Assembly (NCBI GenBank): GCA_937995535.1
Contig: CALKJU010000022.1
Span: forward strand, 1 to 64,000
Direction of reading: 5' to 3'
DNA from: an uncultured Alphaproteobacteria bacterium
GTDB lineage: Bacteria > Pseudomonadota > Alphaproteobacteria > Geminicoccales > Geminicoccaceae
DNA length: 64,000 nucleotides
A model generated the notes under the pieces. The model made no database searches. It worked only from the letters and a program-made list of their open reading frames with translations, and was not told the origin of the DNA. How positions within the stretch are numbered: the stretch's first letter is position 1; every line of letters starts with the position of its first letter. A program made the translations under genes and the position numbers. Positions 16,701-22,140 of the stretch are shown one piece after another.

Positions 16701-16941
16701 TCTCCTTGATGCCCTCGAGGCCGCGGAGCTCCTTCTCCATCGGCCGCACGAGCAGCCGCTCGGCGTCCTCGGGCGAGATCCCCTCATGGTTCATCGACAC
16801 GTAGATGATCGGGATCTGGACGTCGGGGTCCGCCTCCTTGGGGATCTCCTGGTAGACGATGACGCCCGCGACGAGGATCAGGGCGAGCGCGAGCAGCGCC
16901 GCGCGCGAGCGGTCGAAGCAGAAGGCGATCAGCGTCCTCAC
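13759..16941 (-). CDS. RND efflux transporter permease
   Basis: A 1060-residue inner-membrane pump of the AcrB/MexF superfamily, driven by proton influx. The N-terminal FDRSRAALLALALILVAGV membrane helix, a large periplasmic porter loop, and the central cluster of helices including ILATGMLVDGAIVAVELA are visible, repeated in the second half (IALAGIVVNNNIVLIDTYNEL). The proton-relay pair AspAsp of AcrB (407/408) is AspGly here (Asp398-Gly399). Translation starts at GTG 16941, overlapping the adaptor stop by 4 bp. No outer-membrane factor gene is adjacent, so a TolC-like protein encoded elsewhere is assumed. Substrates are unknown. Confidence 0.9.
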   Translation of the reverse strand: MRTLIAFCFDRSRAALLALALILVAGVIVYQEIPKEADPDVQIPIIYVSMNHEGISPEDAERLLVRPMEKELRGLEGIKEMRALASEGHGSVTLEFDAGVDIDQALIDVREKVDRAKAELPSDTDEPVVEEVNLALFPVIVVTLSGNAPERTLLAIARDLEDRIEALPNVLEVKIAGEREELLEVVVDPLRLESYGLQADALFEIVQRNNQLVAAGSLDTGQGRFAVKVPGVFKTAEDLFNLPLKVDGDRVVRLKDVAVVRRTFKDPTSFARINGEPALALEVSKRLGTNIIDTIAQVRALVEQERQAWPASIRVSYTQDKSDDIRSMLKDLENNVLSAIILVMIVVVAALGWRSGLLVGIAVPGSFLAGILVLGLMGLTINIIVLFALILATGMLVDGAIVAVELADRKMAEGLPRAEAYQLAATRMAWPITAATVTTLMAFTPLLFWPGIVGEFMKYLPITLVATLSASLAMALIFAPVLGSYVGRPGGDPRTMRALSAAEGGDLSQLRGLTGLYVRLVRAALRHPVKVALLAVAIGVGVVMAYGEFGKGVEFFPDVDQKQARVQVHARGDLSAFERDALVREVESRLVGIPGIETIYGRSAINFRGEEVDDDVVGIVLLELADWRLRARSDAILAEVRERTADLAGIWVEVRAPEAGPPVGKPVQLQIGAREPELIGPFADRVRAYFESRPGLKDVTDSRPAPGIEWRAEVDREAAGRFGADIATVGIYVQLVTNGVMLGDYRPDDSKDEIDIRARYALPERSLDQLGRLRIATPSGNVPLSNFVELVAAPKVGDIDRANGRRVITVAADVQDGVLPNDEVQALRAWLAQQELDPRLTLVFKGEDEEQRNSEAFLSKAFGAALFLIAIVLVLQFNSFYQALLILSAVVFSTIGVLLGLMIVRQPFGVIMSGVGVIALAGIVVNNNIVLIDTYNELRKRGLEAHEAILRTGAQRLRPVLLTTVTTILGLMPMVTRTTIDLVAREVTVGGPSTDWWQQLATAVAGGLAFATLITLVLTPCLLMLGVNASAAMARARGRLAGRSRRPRAALPVGAAQPAE

Positions 16942-18062
16942 GAGGGCGCGTCCGCGTCGTCCGGCAGGACGGCGGTCGTCGGCGGCTCGACGACCGGTTC
17001 GACCCGCTGCCCGTCATGCACGAAGCCCTGGCCGACGGTGATCAGGCGCACACGCTCCGGCAGCCCGGCAAGCCACACCGAATCGGGCGAGGTGCGGACG
17101 ATGCCGACCGGGTGGAACCGCACCGTGTCGGATTCATCGACCGCGCGCACGCCGACCTCGCCGGCATCGTCGAGCACCAGTACGGCCGAGGACACCTCGT
17201 GAGCGATCACCGGCTCGAGCGGCAGGCGGATGACGGCGCTGGTTCCCGCCGGCAGCCTGTAGCCAGGATTGGGCACCTCCAGCTCGAGGCGGAAGGTGCG
17301 GGTCGCGGCGTCCGCCTCGGCGGCGAGGAACCGGACCCGCCCCTCGACCCGTTCGCCGGTGACAAGGCGCGCCGATCCCGCCATGCCGACGCGCAGCTCG
17401 CGCGCGTCGACCTCGGCGGCATCGCCGACGACCAGGAGCGGGTCCTGCTCGAGCACGGTGCCGACCGCGTCACCGACCTCGACGAAGTCGCCGATCTCGA
17501 CCGGGCGATGGTCGAGAATGCCAGGGAAGGGTGCCCGGATCTCGGTGTGGTCGAGGTCGAGCCGGGCGCGCTCGACACGGGCACGCGCCTCCTCGAACGC
17601 CGCGAGCTTTCCGGCCAGCTCGGTCTCGGCCATGAAGCTGCGCTGCTGCAGCTTGCGTCCGGCCTCGTACTCGACCGACGCCTTGGCGAGCATCGCCTCG
17701 GCGTGGCGCAGCACCGCCTGGCGGTCGCGTGGATCGAGCCGCGCGACCACCTCGCCGCCAGCCACCGCAGCGCCACGGGGGACGGGCAGCTCCAGGACGC
17801 GCCCGGCGACTTCGGCACGCAGCGTGACCCGTCGGGCCGGCTCGGTGCGGCCGTTGAGCACGATCGCGCGCTCGACCGGCACCGCCTCGCTGTCCTTGAC
17901 GCGGACCCGGATGAGCGGCTCGGCGCGCGGCTCGACCGCGACCGGCAGCGGCTGGGTGCCGTTGCCGTGGCGCAGCGGCCCAACATAGCCCGAGCCGATC
18001 CAGGCGGCGATCAGCACGGCGATGGCCAGCGCCACCAGGATCGACGGGCGCATGCGGCTCAC
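16938..18062 (-). CDS. RND periplasmic adaptor (membrane fusion protein)
   Basis: A 374-residue HlyD/AcrA-type adaptor linking the RND pump to an outer-membrane channel. After an N-terminal membrane anchor (SILVALAIAVLIAAWIGSGY) come the barrel-sandwich hybrid halves (RVLELPVPRGAAVAGGEVVARL and IRAPFPGILDHRPVEIGDFV) separated by an alpha-hairpin rich in Ala, Glu and Arg, then beta-barrel and membrane-proximal domains. The central gene of a three-gene operon, it overlaps padR and the pump gene by 4 bp each (GTGA). It starts at GTG 18062, and a second possible start, ATG, lies three codons later. Confidence 0.9.
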   Translation of the reverse strand: MSRMRPSILVALAIAVLIAAWIGSGYVGPLRHGNGTQPLPVAVEPRAEPLIRVRVKDSEAVPVERAIVLNGRTEPARRVTLRAEVAGRVLELPVPRGAAVAGGEVVARLDPRDRQAVLRHAEAMLAKASVEYEAGRKLQQRSFMAETELAGKLAAFEEARARVERARLDLDHTEIRAPFPGILDHRPVEIGDFVEVGDAVGTVLEQDPLLVVGDAAEVDARELRVGMAGSARLVTGERVEGRVRFLAAEADAATRTFRLELEVPNPGYRLPAGTSAVIRLPLEPVIAHEVSSAVLVLDDAGEVGVRAVDESDTVRFHPVGIVRTSPDSVWLAGLPERVRLITVGQGFVHDGQRVEPVVEPPTTAVLPDDADAPS

Positions 18063-18631
18063 TCGGCCGCCTGGGCGGTGGCGGCGCGTTGCTGCTCCAG
18101 CTCGCGCAGCAGCGGCCCCTTCTGCCGGCGCACATAGGCCAGGGCCGTGCTGATCATGATCCGGCCGTAGCCGAGGCCGAAACGCTGGCCGGGGGTGAGC
18201 GGCTCGGCGCCGGGCGCCTCGGCGGCCCGTTCACAGGCCTCGATGTCCTCCGCGAGGCAGCGCTCCCACTGCGCCGCCATCTCGTCCATGACCTCGGCGA
18301 GGCGCGCCGGCGGGAGCAGATGCGCGAAGTACATGAGGGCGAGAAACTCCGAGCGCAGGCGGTGCTGCGGCCGGGTCGTCATCAGGACCCGGTGCAGCTC
18401 GGCCTCGCCCTTGGCGGTGATGCGATAGATCTTCTTGTCCGGGCGCTTGTCCTGCTCGACGCTCTCGACCGTGACCAACCCGTCGCGCGCGAGGTCGGCC
18501 AGGGCCGGGTAGATCGAGCCGAACCCGGCCATGAAGAAGTGCCGGAAGGCCTGCTCGAAGTGCTTCTTGATCTCGTAGCCGCTCATGGCGCGCTCGGTGA
18601 GCACGCCGAGGCAGAGGGTACGCACATCCAT
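18059..18631 (-). CDS. PadR family transcriptional regulator
   Basis: A 190-residue regulator. The N-terminal PadR winged helix is clear: LCLGVLTERAMSGYEIKKHF, then the recognition region GFGSIYPALADLARDGLV and the wing KKIYRITAKGEAEL. A C-terminal helical dimerisation domain (Vir_act_alpha type, about 95-180) carries MYFAHLLPPARLAEVMDEMA. As first gene of the operon it probably represses itself and the efflux genes, with ligand binding relieving repression, the usual PadR logic. The palindromes 18667-18706, 36 bp upstream of its start codon, are the likely operator. Confidence 0.9.
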   Translation of the reverse strand: MDVRTLCLGVLTERAMSGYEIKKHFEQAFRHFFMAGFGSIYPALADLARDGLVTVESVEQDKRPDKKIYRITAKGEAELHRVLMTTRPQHRLRSEFLALMYFAHLLPPARLAEVMDEMAAQWERCLAEDIEACERAAEAPGAEPLTPGQRFGLGYGRIMISTALAYVRRQKGPLLRELEQQRAATAQAAE

Positions 18632-18666
18632 GGTGGAGACGGATCCGGGCGGTGACCTCGTTGCGC

Positions 18667-18706
18667 CGATATATCGGCCCGATACGTATCGTCAAGATAT
18701 GTATCG
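18667..18706. promoter_or_regulatory. Palindrome cluster, probable PadR operator
   Basis: CGATATATCG (18667-18676, perfect 10-bp palindrome), CGATACGTATCG (18680-18691, perfect 12-bp palindrome) and GATATGTATCG (18696-18706) lie in a row. The last two repeat GAT-A-Y-GTATCG 15 bp apart. They sit between the PadR operon start and the divergent secreted-protein gene. The AT-rich cores stand out in this GC-rich DNA. Binding by PadR is inferred from position and symmetry. Confidence 0.55.
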
Positions 18707-18802
18707 GGACGATAGGCCGCGGTTCGCGCGGCCCCCAACCTGGACCTCGGCGGCCACGAGCCGACCGCGGGCTGCGCCAATGATCTCCCACGAAATAGAC
18801 CG

Positions 18803-18834
18803 GGTGTAGCTTCGGCTACATCGCTCGAATTTTT
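18803..18834. promoter_or_regulatory. TTCG-looped palindrome with T tract upstream of secreted-protein gene
   Basis: TGTAGC (18805-18810), TTCG and GCTACA (18815-18820) form a perfect 6-bp hairpin with a UUCG-type loop. A T5 run follows at 18830-18834. It lies 82 bp before ATG 18902. As RNA it could be an attenuator; as DNA it is a 20-bp near-palindrome sharing 13 bases (18812-18824) with the region before modA. Confidence 0.4.
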
Positions 18835-18901
18835 GCTGCGCGACAAGACCGCCGCGGCGCACCGATCGTGCCGCGCCCATGAATATCTAGGGAGAACCCC
18901 G

Positions 18902-19501
18902 ATGGCATCACGCCGTTCTTTCGCTCGCCTTGGCATCGCTGCGACGCTGCTCGGCTTCGCCTTCGGCTCGACCCCGCTCGGGGCCGCGCCTTTCTCCTTC
19001 AACTTGCAGCGCCCGGCCGTCCTGCCGCCGACCTGCGCGCCGAACGCGCGCGGCCGCGTCACCATCGAGACGCTCGGCTTCGCCGAGCGCATGACGGTCG
19101 AGGTGAGCGGCCTGCCGCCGCGCACCGGGCTCGACCTGTTCACCACCCAGGTGCCCAACTTCCCCTTCGGCGTGGCCTGGTATGTCGGAGATCTGGAGAC
19201 CGGGGCGGACGGCAGGGTCCGGCAGAGCTTCATCGGGCGGTTCAGCAAGGAGACCTTCGCCGTGGCGATCGGCACCGCCGTCGCGCCGCGCCTGCATCCG
19301 AGCGACGCCCGCGTCAACCCGACCTTCGCACCCATCCACACGCTGCACATCGGGATCTGGTTCGACTCTCCCGAGGCCGCGCGCCGCGCCGGCTGCCCCG
19401 ACATCGTCACGCCCTTCAACGGCGACCACGATGCCGGCATCCAGGTCCTGAGCAGCCGCAGCTTCCCGGACAAGGGCGGGCCGCTGCGCAACGTCGACTA
19501 G
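18902..19501 (+). CDS. Secreted protein of unknown function
   Basis: A 199-residue protein with a signal peptide (MASRRSFARLGIAATLLGFA, probable cleavage after LGAA). GGAGAA at 18891-18896 fixes the start at ATG 18902, although the frame is open further upstream. I do not recognise the family. The mature part looks beta-rich, with segments such as RVTIETLGFAERMTVEVSGL, HTLHIGIWFDSPEAARRAGC and TPFNGDHDAGIQVLSS, and two Cys residues. It stands alone: the PadR operon diverges upstream across 270 bases that hold two palindromic sites, and the hpt gene converges with only one base between the two stops. Periplasmic or extracellular location is inferred. Confidence 0.7.
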   Translation: MASRRSFARLGIAATLLGFAFGSTPLGAAPFSFNLQRPAVLPPTCAPNARGRVTIETLGFAERMTVEVSGLPPRTGLDLFTTQVPNFPFGVAWYVGDLETGADGRVRQSFIGRFSKETFAVAIGTAVAPRLHPSDARVNPTFAPIHTLHIGIWFDSPEAARRAGCPDIVTPFNGDHDAGIQVLSSRSFPDKGGPLRNVD

Positions 19502-19502
19502 G

Positions 19503-19865
19503 TCAGGTGGCGCGGCGGCGGGCCGTCGCCAGGCCCGCCGCCGCGAGCGCCTCGCGCGTGGCGCCGATCGCCTGCGCCAGCGCGCTTCGGCCCGGCTCGA
19601 TCGGCTCGCCCGCCTCCAGCCGTGCGGCGACCGCGGCGATCCGGACGAGGCCGAAGCTCGCTGCCGTGCCACGCAGGCGATGGGCCAGAAGCCGCGCAGC
19701 GTCCTCGGTCAGCTCCGGCGCGGCGAGTTGGTCGCGCGCGCTCTCGGCCTCACCTAGCGCCCGGTCGAGATAGCCGGCCACCGCCGGCGCGCCCAGCGCG
19801 TCGACCAGCCCGCGCAGCACCCCATGGTCGATGATCGTCGGTTCCGCCGCGTCGTCGCCCGGCAC
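19503..19865 (-). CDS. Lone Hpt (histidine phosphotransfer) domain protein
   Basis: A 120-residue protein from GTG 19865. Most of it is one Hpt domain: the motif AHRLRGTAASFG puts the phospho-accepting histidine at about residue 62, flanked by helices (YLDRALGEAESARDQL and RIAAVAARLEAGE). Hpt proteins relay phosphate between hybrid kinases and response regulators, but no kinase or receiver gene is present in this window. It follows the nitrile-hydratase-type alpha subunit gene by 20 bases on the same strand, so co-transcription is likely, though the functional link is unclear. The upstream start is weak in Shine-Dalgarno signal; the frame is open further upstream, overlapping the alpha gene. 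Confidence 0.75.
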   Translation of the reverse strand: MPGDDAAEPTIIDHGVLRGLVDALGAPAVAGYLDRALGEAESARDQLAAPELTEDAARLLAHRLRGTAASFGLVRIAAVAARLEAGEPIEPGRSALAQAIGATREALAAAGLATARRRAT

Positions 19866-19885
19866 GCCGGTCGCCCCCGCGGCCG

Positions 19886-20512
19886 TCAGCCGGGGACGAT
19901 CGGCATCGCGGTCCCGATCATGCAGTCGCGGGTGACGAGCGCGGCCAGCGCCGGCTCGTCCCAGCCCTCGGTGCCGGCCGGACGGCATGGGAGCACGAGG
20001 TAGCGCAGCTCGGCCGTGGCATCGTGCACGACGACCTGCACCTCGTCGGGCAGCTCCAGACCGAACTCGCGCAGCACCGCGCGCGGCTCGCGGACCACGC
20101 GCGAGCGGTAGGCGCGCGACTTGTACCAGTCGGGCGCGGCGCCGAGCAGCAGCCGCGGGTAGCAGGAGCACAAGGTGCAGACGATGACGTTGTGGACCTG
20201 CTCGGTGTCGGCCACGGCGCGGATCGGGATGCCGCCGGCGTCGATGCCGAGCTCGCGCGCGGCCGCGTTGACGTCGTGCAGCAGCCGCTCGCGGAAGGCC
20301 GGATCGATCCAGCTCCGCGCGACCAGCCGCGCGCCGTCGGCCGGGCTGCGACTGTCGATCTCCTCGAGCGTGCGGCGCAGCTCGTCGGCGCTGAACACGC
20401 CCTTGTCGCGCAGCAGAGCCAACAGGGCCTCGGTCAGCGTCTCATGGTAGCCGAGCGGCGCATCCTCGATGTCCGGCTGGTGCGGGTGCGGATCGTCGTG
20501 CGGGTGGCTCAC
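19886..20512 (-). CDS. Nitrile hydratase alpha / thiocyanate hydrolase gamma-type subunit
   Basis: The metal-binding subunit, 208 residues from GTG 20512, which overlaps the previous stop by 4 bp. The claw motif VCTLCSC gives Cys112, Cys115, Ser116 and Cys117, the non-corrin cobalt (CTLCSC) version whose Cys115 and Cys117 are oxidised in known enzymes. PDWYKSRAYRSRVVREPRAV and RDCMIGTAMP are family hallmarks. The N-terminus is His-rich (SHPHDDPHPHQ). The usual Trp after CSCYP is Arg120. With two small beta-derived subunits upstream in the order of scnB-scnA-scnC, it could be thiocyanate hydrolase, a three-subunit nitrile hydratase (ToyJKL-like), or a relative with another substrate. Sequence alone does not decide. 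Confidence 0.85.
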   Translation of the reverse strand: MSHPHDDPHPHQPDIEDAPLGYHETLTEALLALLRDKGVFSADELRRTLEEIDSRSPADGARLVARSWIDPAFRERLLHDVNAAARELGIDAGGIPIRAVADTEQVHNVIVCTLCSCYPRLLLGAAPDWYKSRAYRSRVVREPRAVLREFGLELPDEVQVVVHDATAELRYLVLPCRPAGTEGWDEPALAALVTRDCMIGTAMPIVPG

Positions 20513-20796
20513 GGCGCCGGCTCCAGCCAGCGTTCCTGAAGATCGGCGACGGTCCGGTCGCTCGTCCGCTCGGCAGCCTCGCCCCACAGCTCGGCTTGGC
20601 TGAAGGCGACCCGGTAGACCGGCTGGGCTGGCAGGCCGGAGCGGCCATAGGCCAGCTCCTCCGGGTTCGGGTGGACGGCCGCGACCGCCAGCACCACACC
20701 GCGCCGTCCGCGGGTGTAGAACGGTGTCCGGACATGCCCCGGCGGGTCCCAGGCGCGCACGCGCACCGCGTCGCCCGGGCGGAAGCGCGGGCTCAT
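20509..20796 (-). CDS. Nitrile hydratase beta C-terminal half (SH3-like subunit)
   Basis: A 95-residue protein corresponding to the C-terminal SH3-like domain of nitrile hydratase beta, or the alpha subunit of thiocyanate hydrolase. FRPGDAVRVRAWDPPGHVRTPFYTRGRRGVV and VYRVAFSQAELWGE are the conserved segments; this domain covers the metal centre of the alpha-type subunit. Its ATG at 20796 overlaps the stop of the N-terminal-half gene by 4 bp, and its own stop overlaps the GTG of the alpha gene by 4 bp, so all three are translationally coupled. A complete beta subunit would be about 220 residues; here it is split over two genes. Confidence 0.85.
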   Translation of the reverse strand: MSPRFRPGDAVRVRAWDPPGHVRTPFYTRGRRGVVLAVAAVHPNPEELAYGRSGLPAQPVYRVAFSQAELWGEAAERTSDRTVADLQERWLEPAP

Positions 20797-21110
20797 CGTC
20801 GTCCGGCCGCCGCGGCGGCGCGGCGCACGCTCGCCATCGCCTCGCCGAGCTCGGCCACCGTCACGATGCCCTTCTCCAGCAGGATGTTGCCGATCGAGGT
20901 GATCCAGCGCTCGAAATAACCGAGCCGGTCGTAGGCGTCCGGGCCGATCTCCTCGATCCCCCGGCGCAGCTCGTCGAGCGTCATCACCCTCTTGGCGAGC
21001 AGCAGGCGCAACAGGGCGTCGACTTTCTTCTCCCATGGCGCGTGGGCGTGCTCGGCGCGCTCGACCGGCCCGGCCGCGAGGCCGCCCATGTCGTGATGCC
21101 GTCGGTTCAT
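20793..21110 (-). CDS. Nitrile hydratase beta N-terminal half (ScnB-like subunit)
   Basis: A 105-residue protein matching the helical N-terminal half of nitrile hydratase beta, or thiocyanate hydrolase beta. Evidence is HHDMGGLAAGPV at the start, PWEKKVDALLRLLLAK, and YFERWITSIGNILLEKGIVTVAEL, which mirrors the WxxxxxxLLIEKGVLTxxEL pattern of the family. A strong GGAGGAG precedes ATG 21110; the frame is open upstream to 21164 but without such a site. It is the first gene of the four-gene operon. Nitrile hydratase activator proteins resemble this domain, but the context as first subunit gene makes a structural role more likely. Confidence 0.8.
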   Translation of the reverse strand: MNRRHHDMGGLAAGPVERAEHAHAPWEKKVDALLRLLLAKRVMTLDELRRGIEEIGPDAYDRLGYFERWITSIGNILLEKGIVTVAELGEAMASVRRAAAAAGRR

Positions 21111-21168
21111 CGGCTCCTCCAGCCGAGCCATGATGCGCCACGCCACCGACGTGACAAGGGCCATGCCT

Positions 21169-21192
21169 CGCTATACGGCTGCGACCATATCG
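21169..21192. promoter_or_regulatory. Mo-box-like imperfect palindrome in the divergent region
   Basis: A 24-bp element beginning CGCTATA and ending CATATCG, with one extra matching base on each side (CTCG and CGAG). It has the same outer spacing as the element before modA at 22097-22120. It lies between the divergent nitrile-hydratase-type operon and the TauE/SafE gene. Recognition by ModE is a guess; it may serve another regulator. Confidence 0.3.
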
Positions 21193-21245
21193 AGTGGGCA
21201 GTTCGTGCCGTCGTCAGCCGCGTTTCCGATTCCGGCCGCCGGGTG

Positions 21246-22082
21246 ATGCGCTGGGCCAGCCCCGGCGTCAGGCTGGCCGGCGGTGCGTTCGTGGCCGCGG
21301 TCGGGATCGGGATCCTGGGTGGCCTGATCGGGCTCGGCGGCGGCGAGTTCCGGCTGCCGGTGCTGATCCTCTGGCTCGGCATGGCGGCGCGCGCCGCGGT
21401 CCCGGTCAACCTCTGCGTCAGCCTCGTGACGCTCGCCGGCGCGCTCCTCGCACGCGGCGGGACGGTGCCGCTCGCCGTCATGCTGCCGCACCTGCACCTG
21501 GTCGTCGCCTTGGCGGCGGGGGGAATTCTCGGCGCCACGCTGGGTGCTCGGCAACTCGCCCGGCTGTCCGATCGCCGGCTCGACGCCGCCGTCGCGGCGC
21601 TCCTCGCCACCATCGGCTGCGTGCTCGTTCTCCAGGGTGTTCTGCCCGGCCAAGCCGTATCCCTGGTGAGCGGGACCTTGACGCAGCTCGCGGTCGCCGT
21701 GGTGGCCGGGGTCGCGATCGGCGCGGTCGCCAGCCTGCTCGGCGTCGCCGGCGGCGAGCTCCTGATCCCGACCTTCGTGCTCGCCTTCGCCGTGCCGGTG
21801 AAGATCGCCGGATCCCTGTCGGCACTCGTCTCGCTCGCCATGATCCTGGCCGGGCTGCTGCGCATGGCCCGCGACGATCTCCTGCCGGGCCGCTCGACCC
21901 TCGCACGGATCGTGGCGCCGATGGCGGCCGGCTCGCTGCTCGGCGCCGCGATCGGCGGCGCGCTTCTGGGTCTGGTACCGGCGACGCTGCTCGAGATCGG
22001 CCTCGGCGTGCTGCTCATCGGCACGGCGGCGCACACTTGGCGGCGGAGCCGCGCGCATTCGGCGGGCGAGATCGCCCGGTGA
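21246..22082 (+). CDS. TauE/SafE family membrane permease
   Basis: A 278-residue inner-membrane protein of the TauE/SafE (sulfite or sulfoacetate exporter, DUF81) family. Two homologous halves each carry the signature: GGLIGLGGGEFRLPVLIL near the N-terminus and SLLGVAGGELLIPTFVLAF in the middle, each followed by several hydrophobic helices (eight in total is usual). The start is taken at ATG 21246, just before the first helix; the frame is open upstream. It is transcribed away from the nitrile hydratase/thiocyanate hydrolase-type operon. Members move small sulfur or carboxylate anions, so a link to sulfur released from thiocyanate chemistry is possible but unproven. Confidence 0.85.
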   Translation: MRWASPGVRLAGGAFVAAVGIGILGGLIGLGGGEFRLPVLILWLGMAARAAVPVNLCVSLVTLAGALLARGGTVPLAVMLPHLHLVVALAAGGILGATLGARQLARLSDRRLDAAVAALLATIGCVLVLQGVLPGQAVSLVSGTLTQLAVAVVAGVAIGAVASLLGVAGGELLIPTFVLAFAVPVKIAGSLSALVSLAMILAGLLRMARDDLLPGRSTLARIVAPMAAGSLLGAAIGGALLGLVPATLLEIGLGVLLIGTAAHTWRRSRAHSAGEIAR

Positions 22083-22096
22083 CACGGCCGACGCCG

Positions 22097-22120
22097 CGCT
22101 ATATACGCTCGGCTACATCG
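22097..22120 (+). promoter_or_regulatory. Probable molybdate-responsive operator (Mo-box) before modA
   Basis: A 24-bp element beginning CGCTATATA (22097-22105) and ending CTACATCG (22113-22120). The left half equals the CGnTATATA half-site of ModE-type operators in E. coli and Rhodobacter; the right half is a weaker TACAT version. It lies 20 bp before the probable modA start, and a ModE-type regulator gene ends the cluster. The TATATA core could also act as a -10 element. Confidence 0.5.
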
Positions 22121-22140
22121 CCTGACGGGAGGGATCGCCG

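Noticed and set aside
19866-20171. An N-terminal extension of the Hpt protein (frame open to 20171)
   Set aside because: That part overlaps the alpha-type hydratase gene in another frame and is Arg/Ala-rich without domain features; GTG 19865 fits the Hpt domain start.
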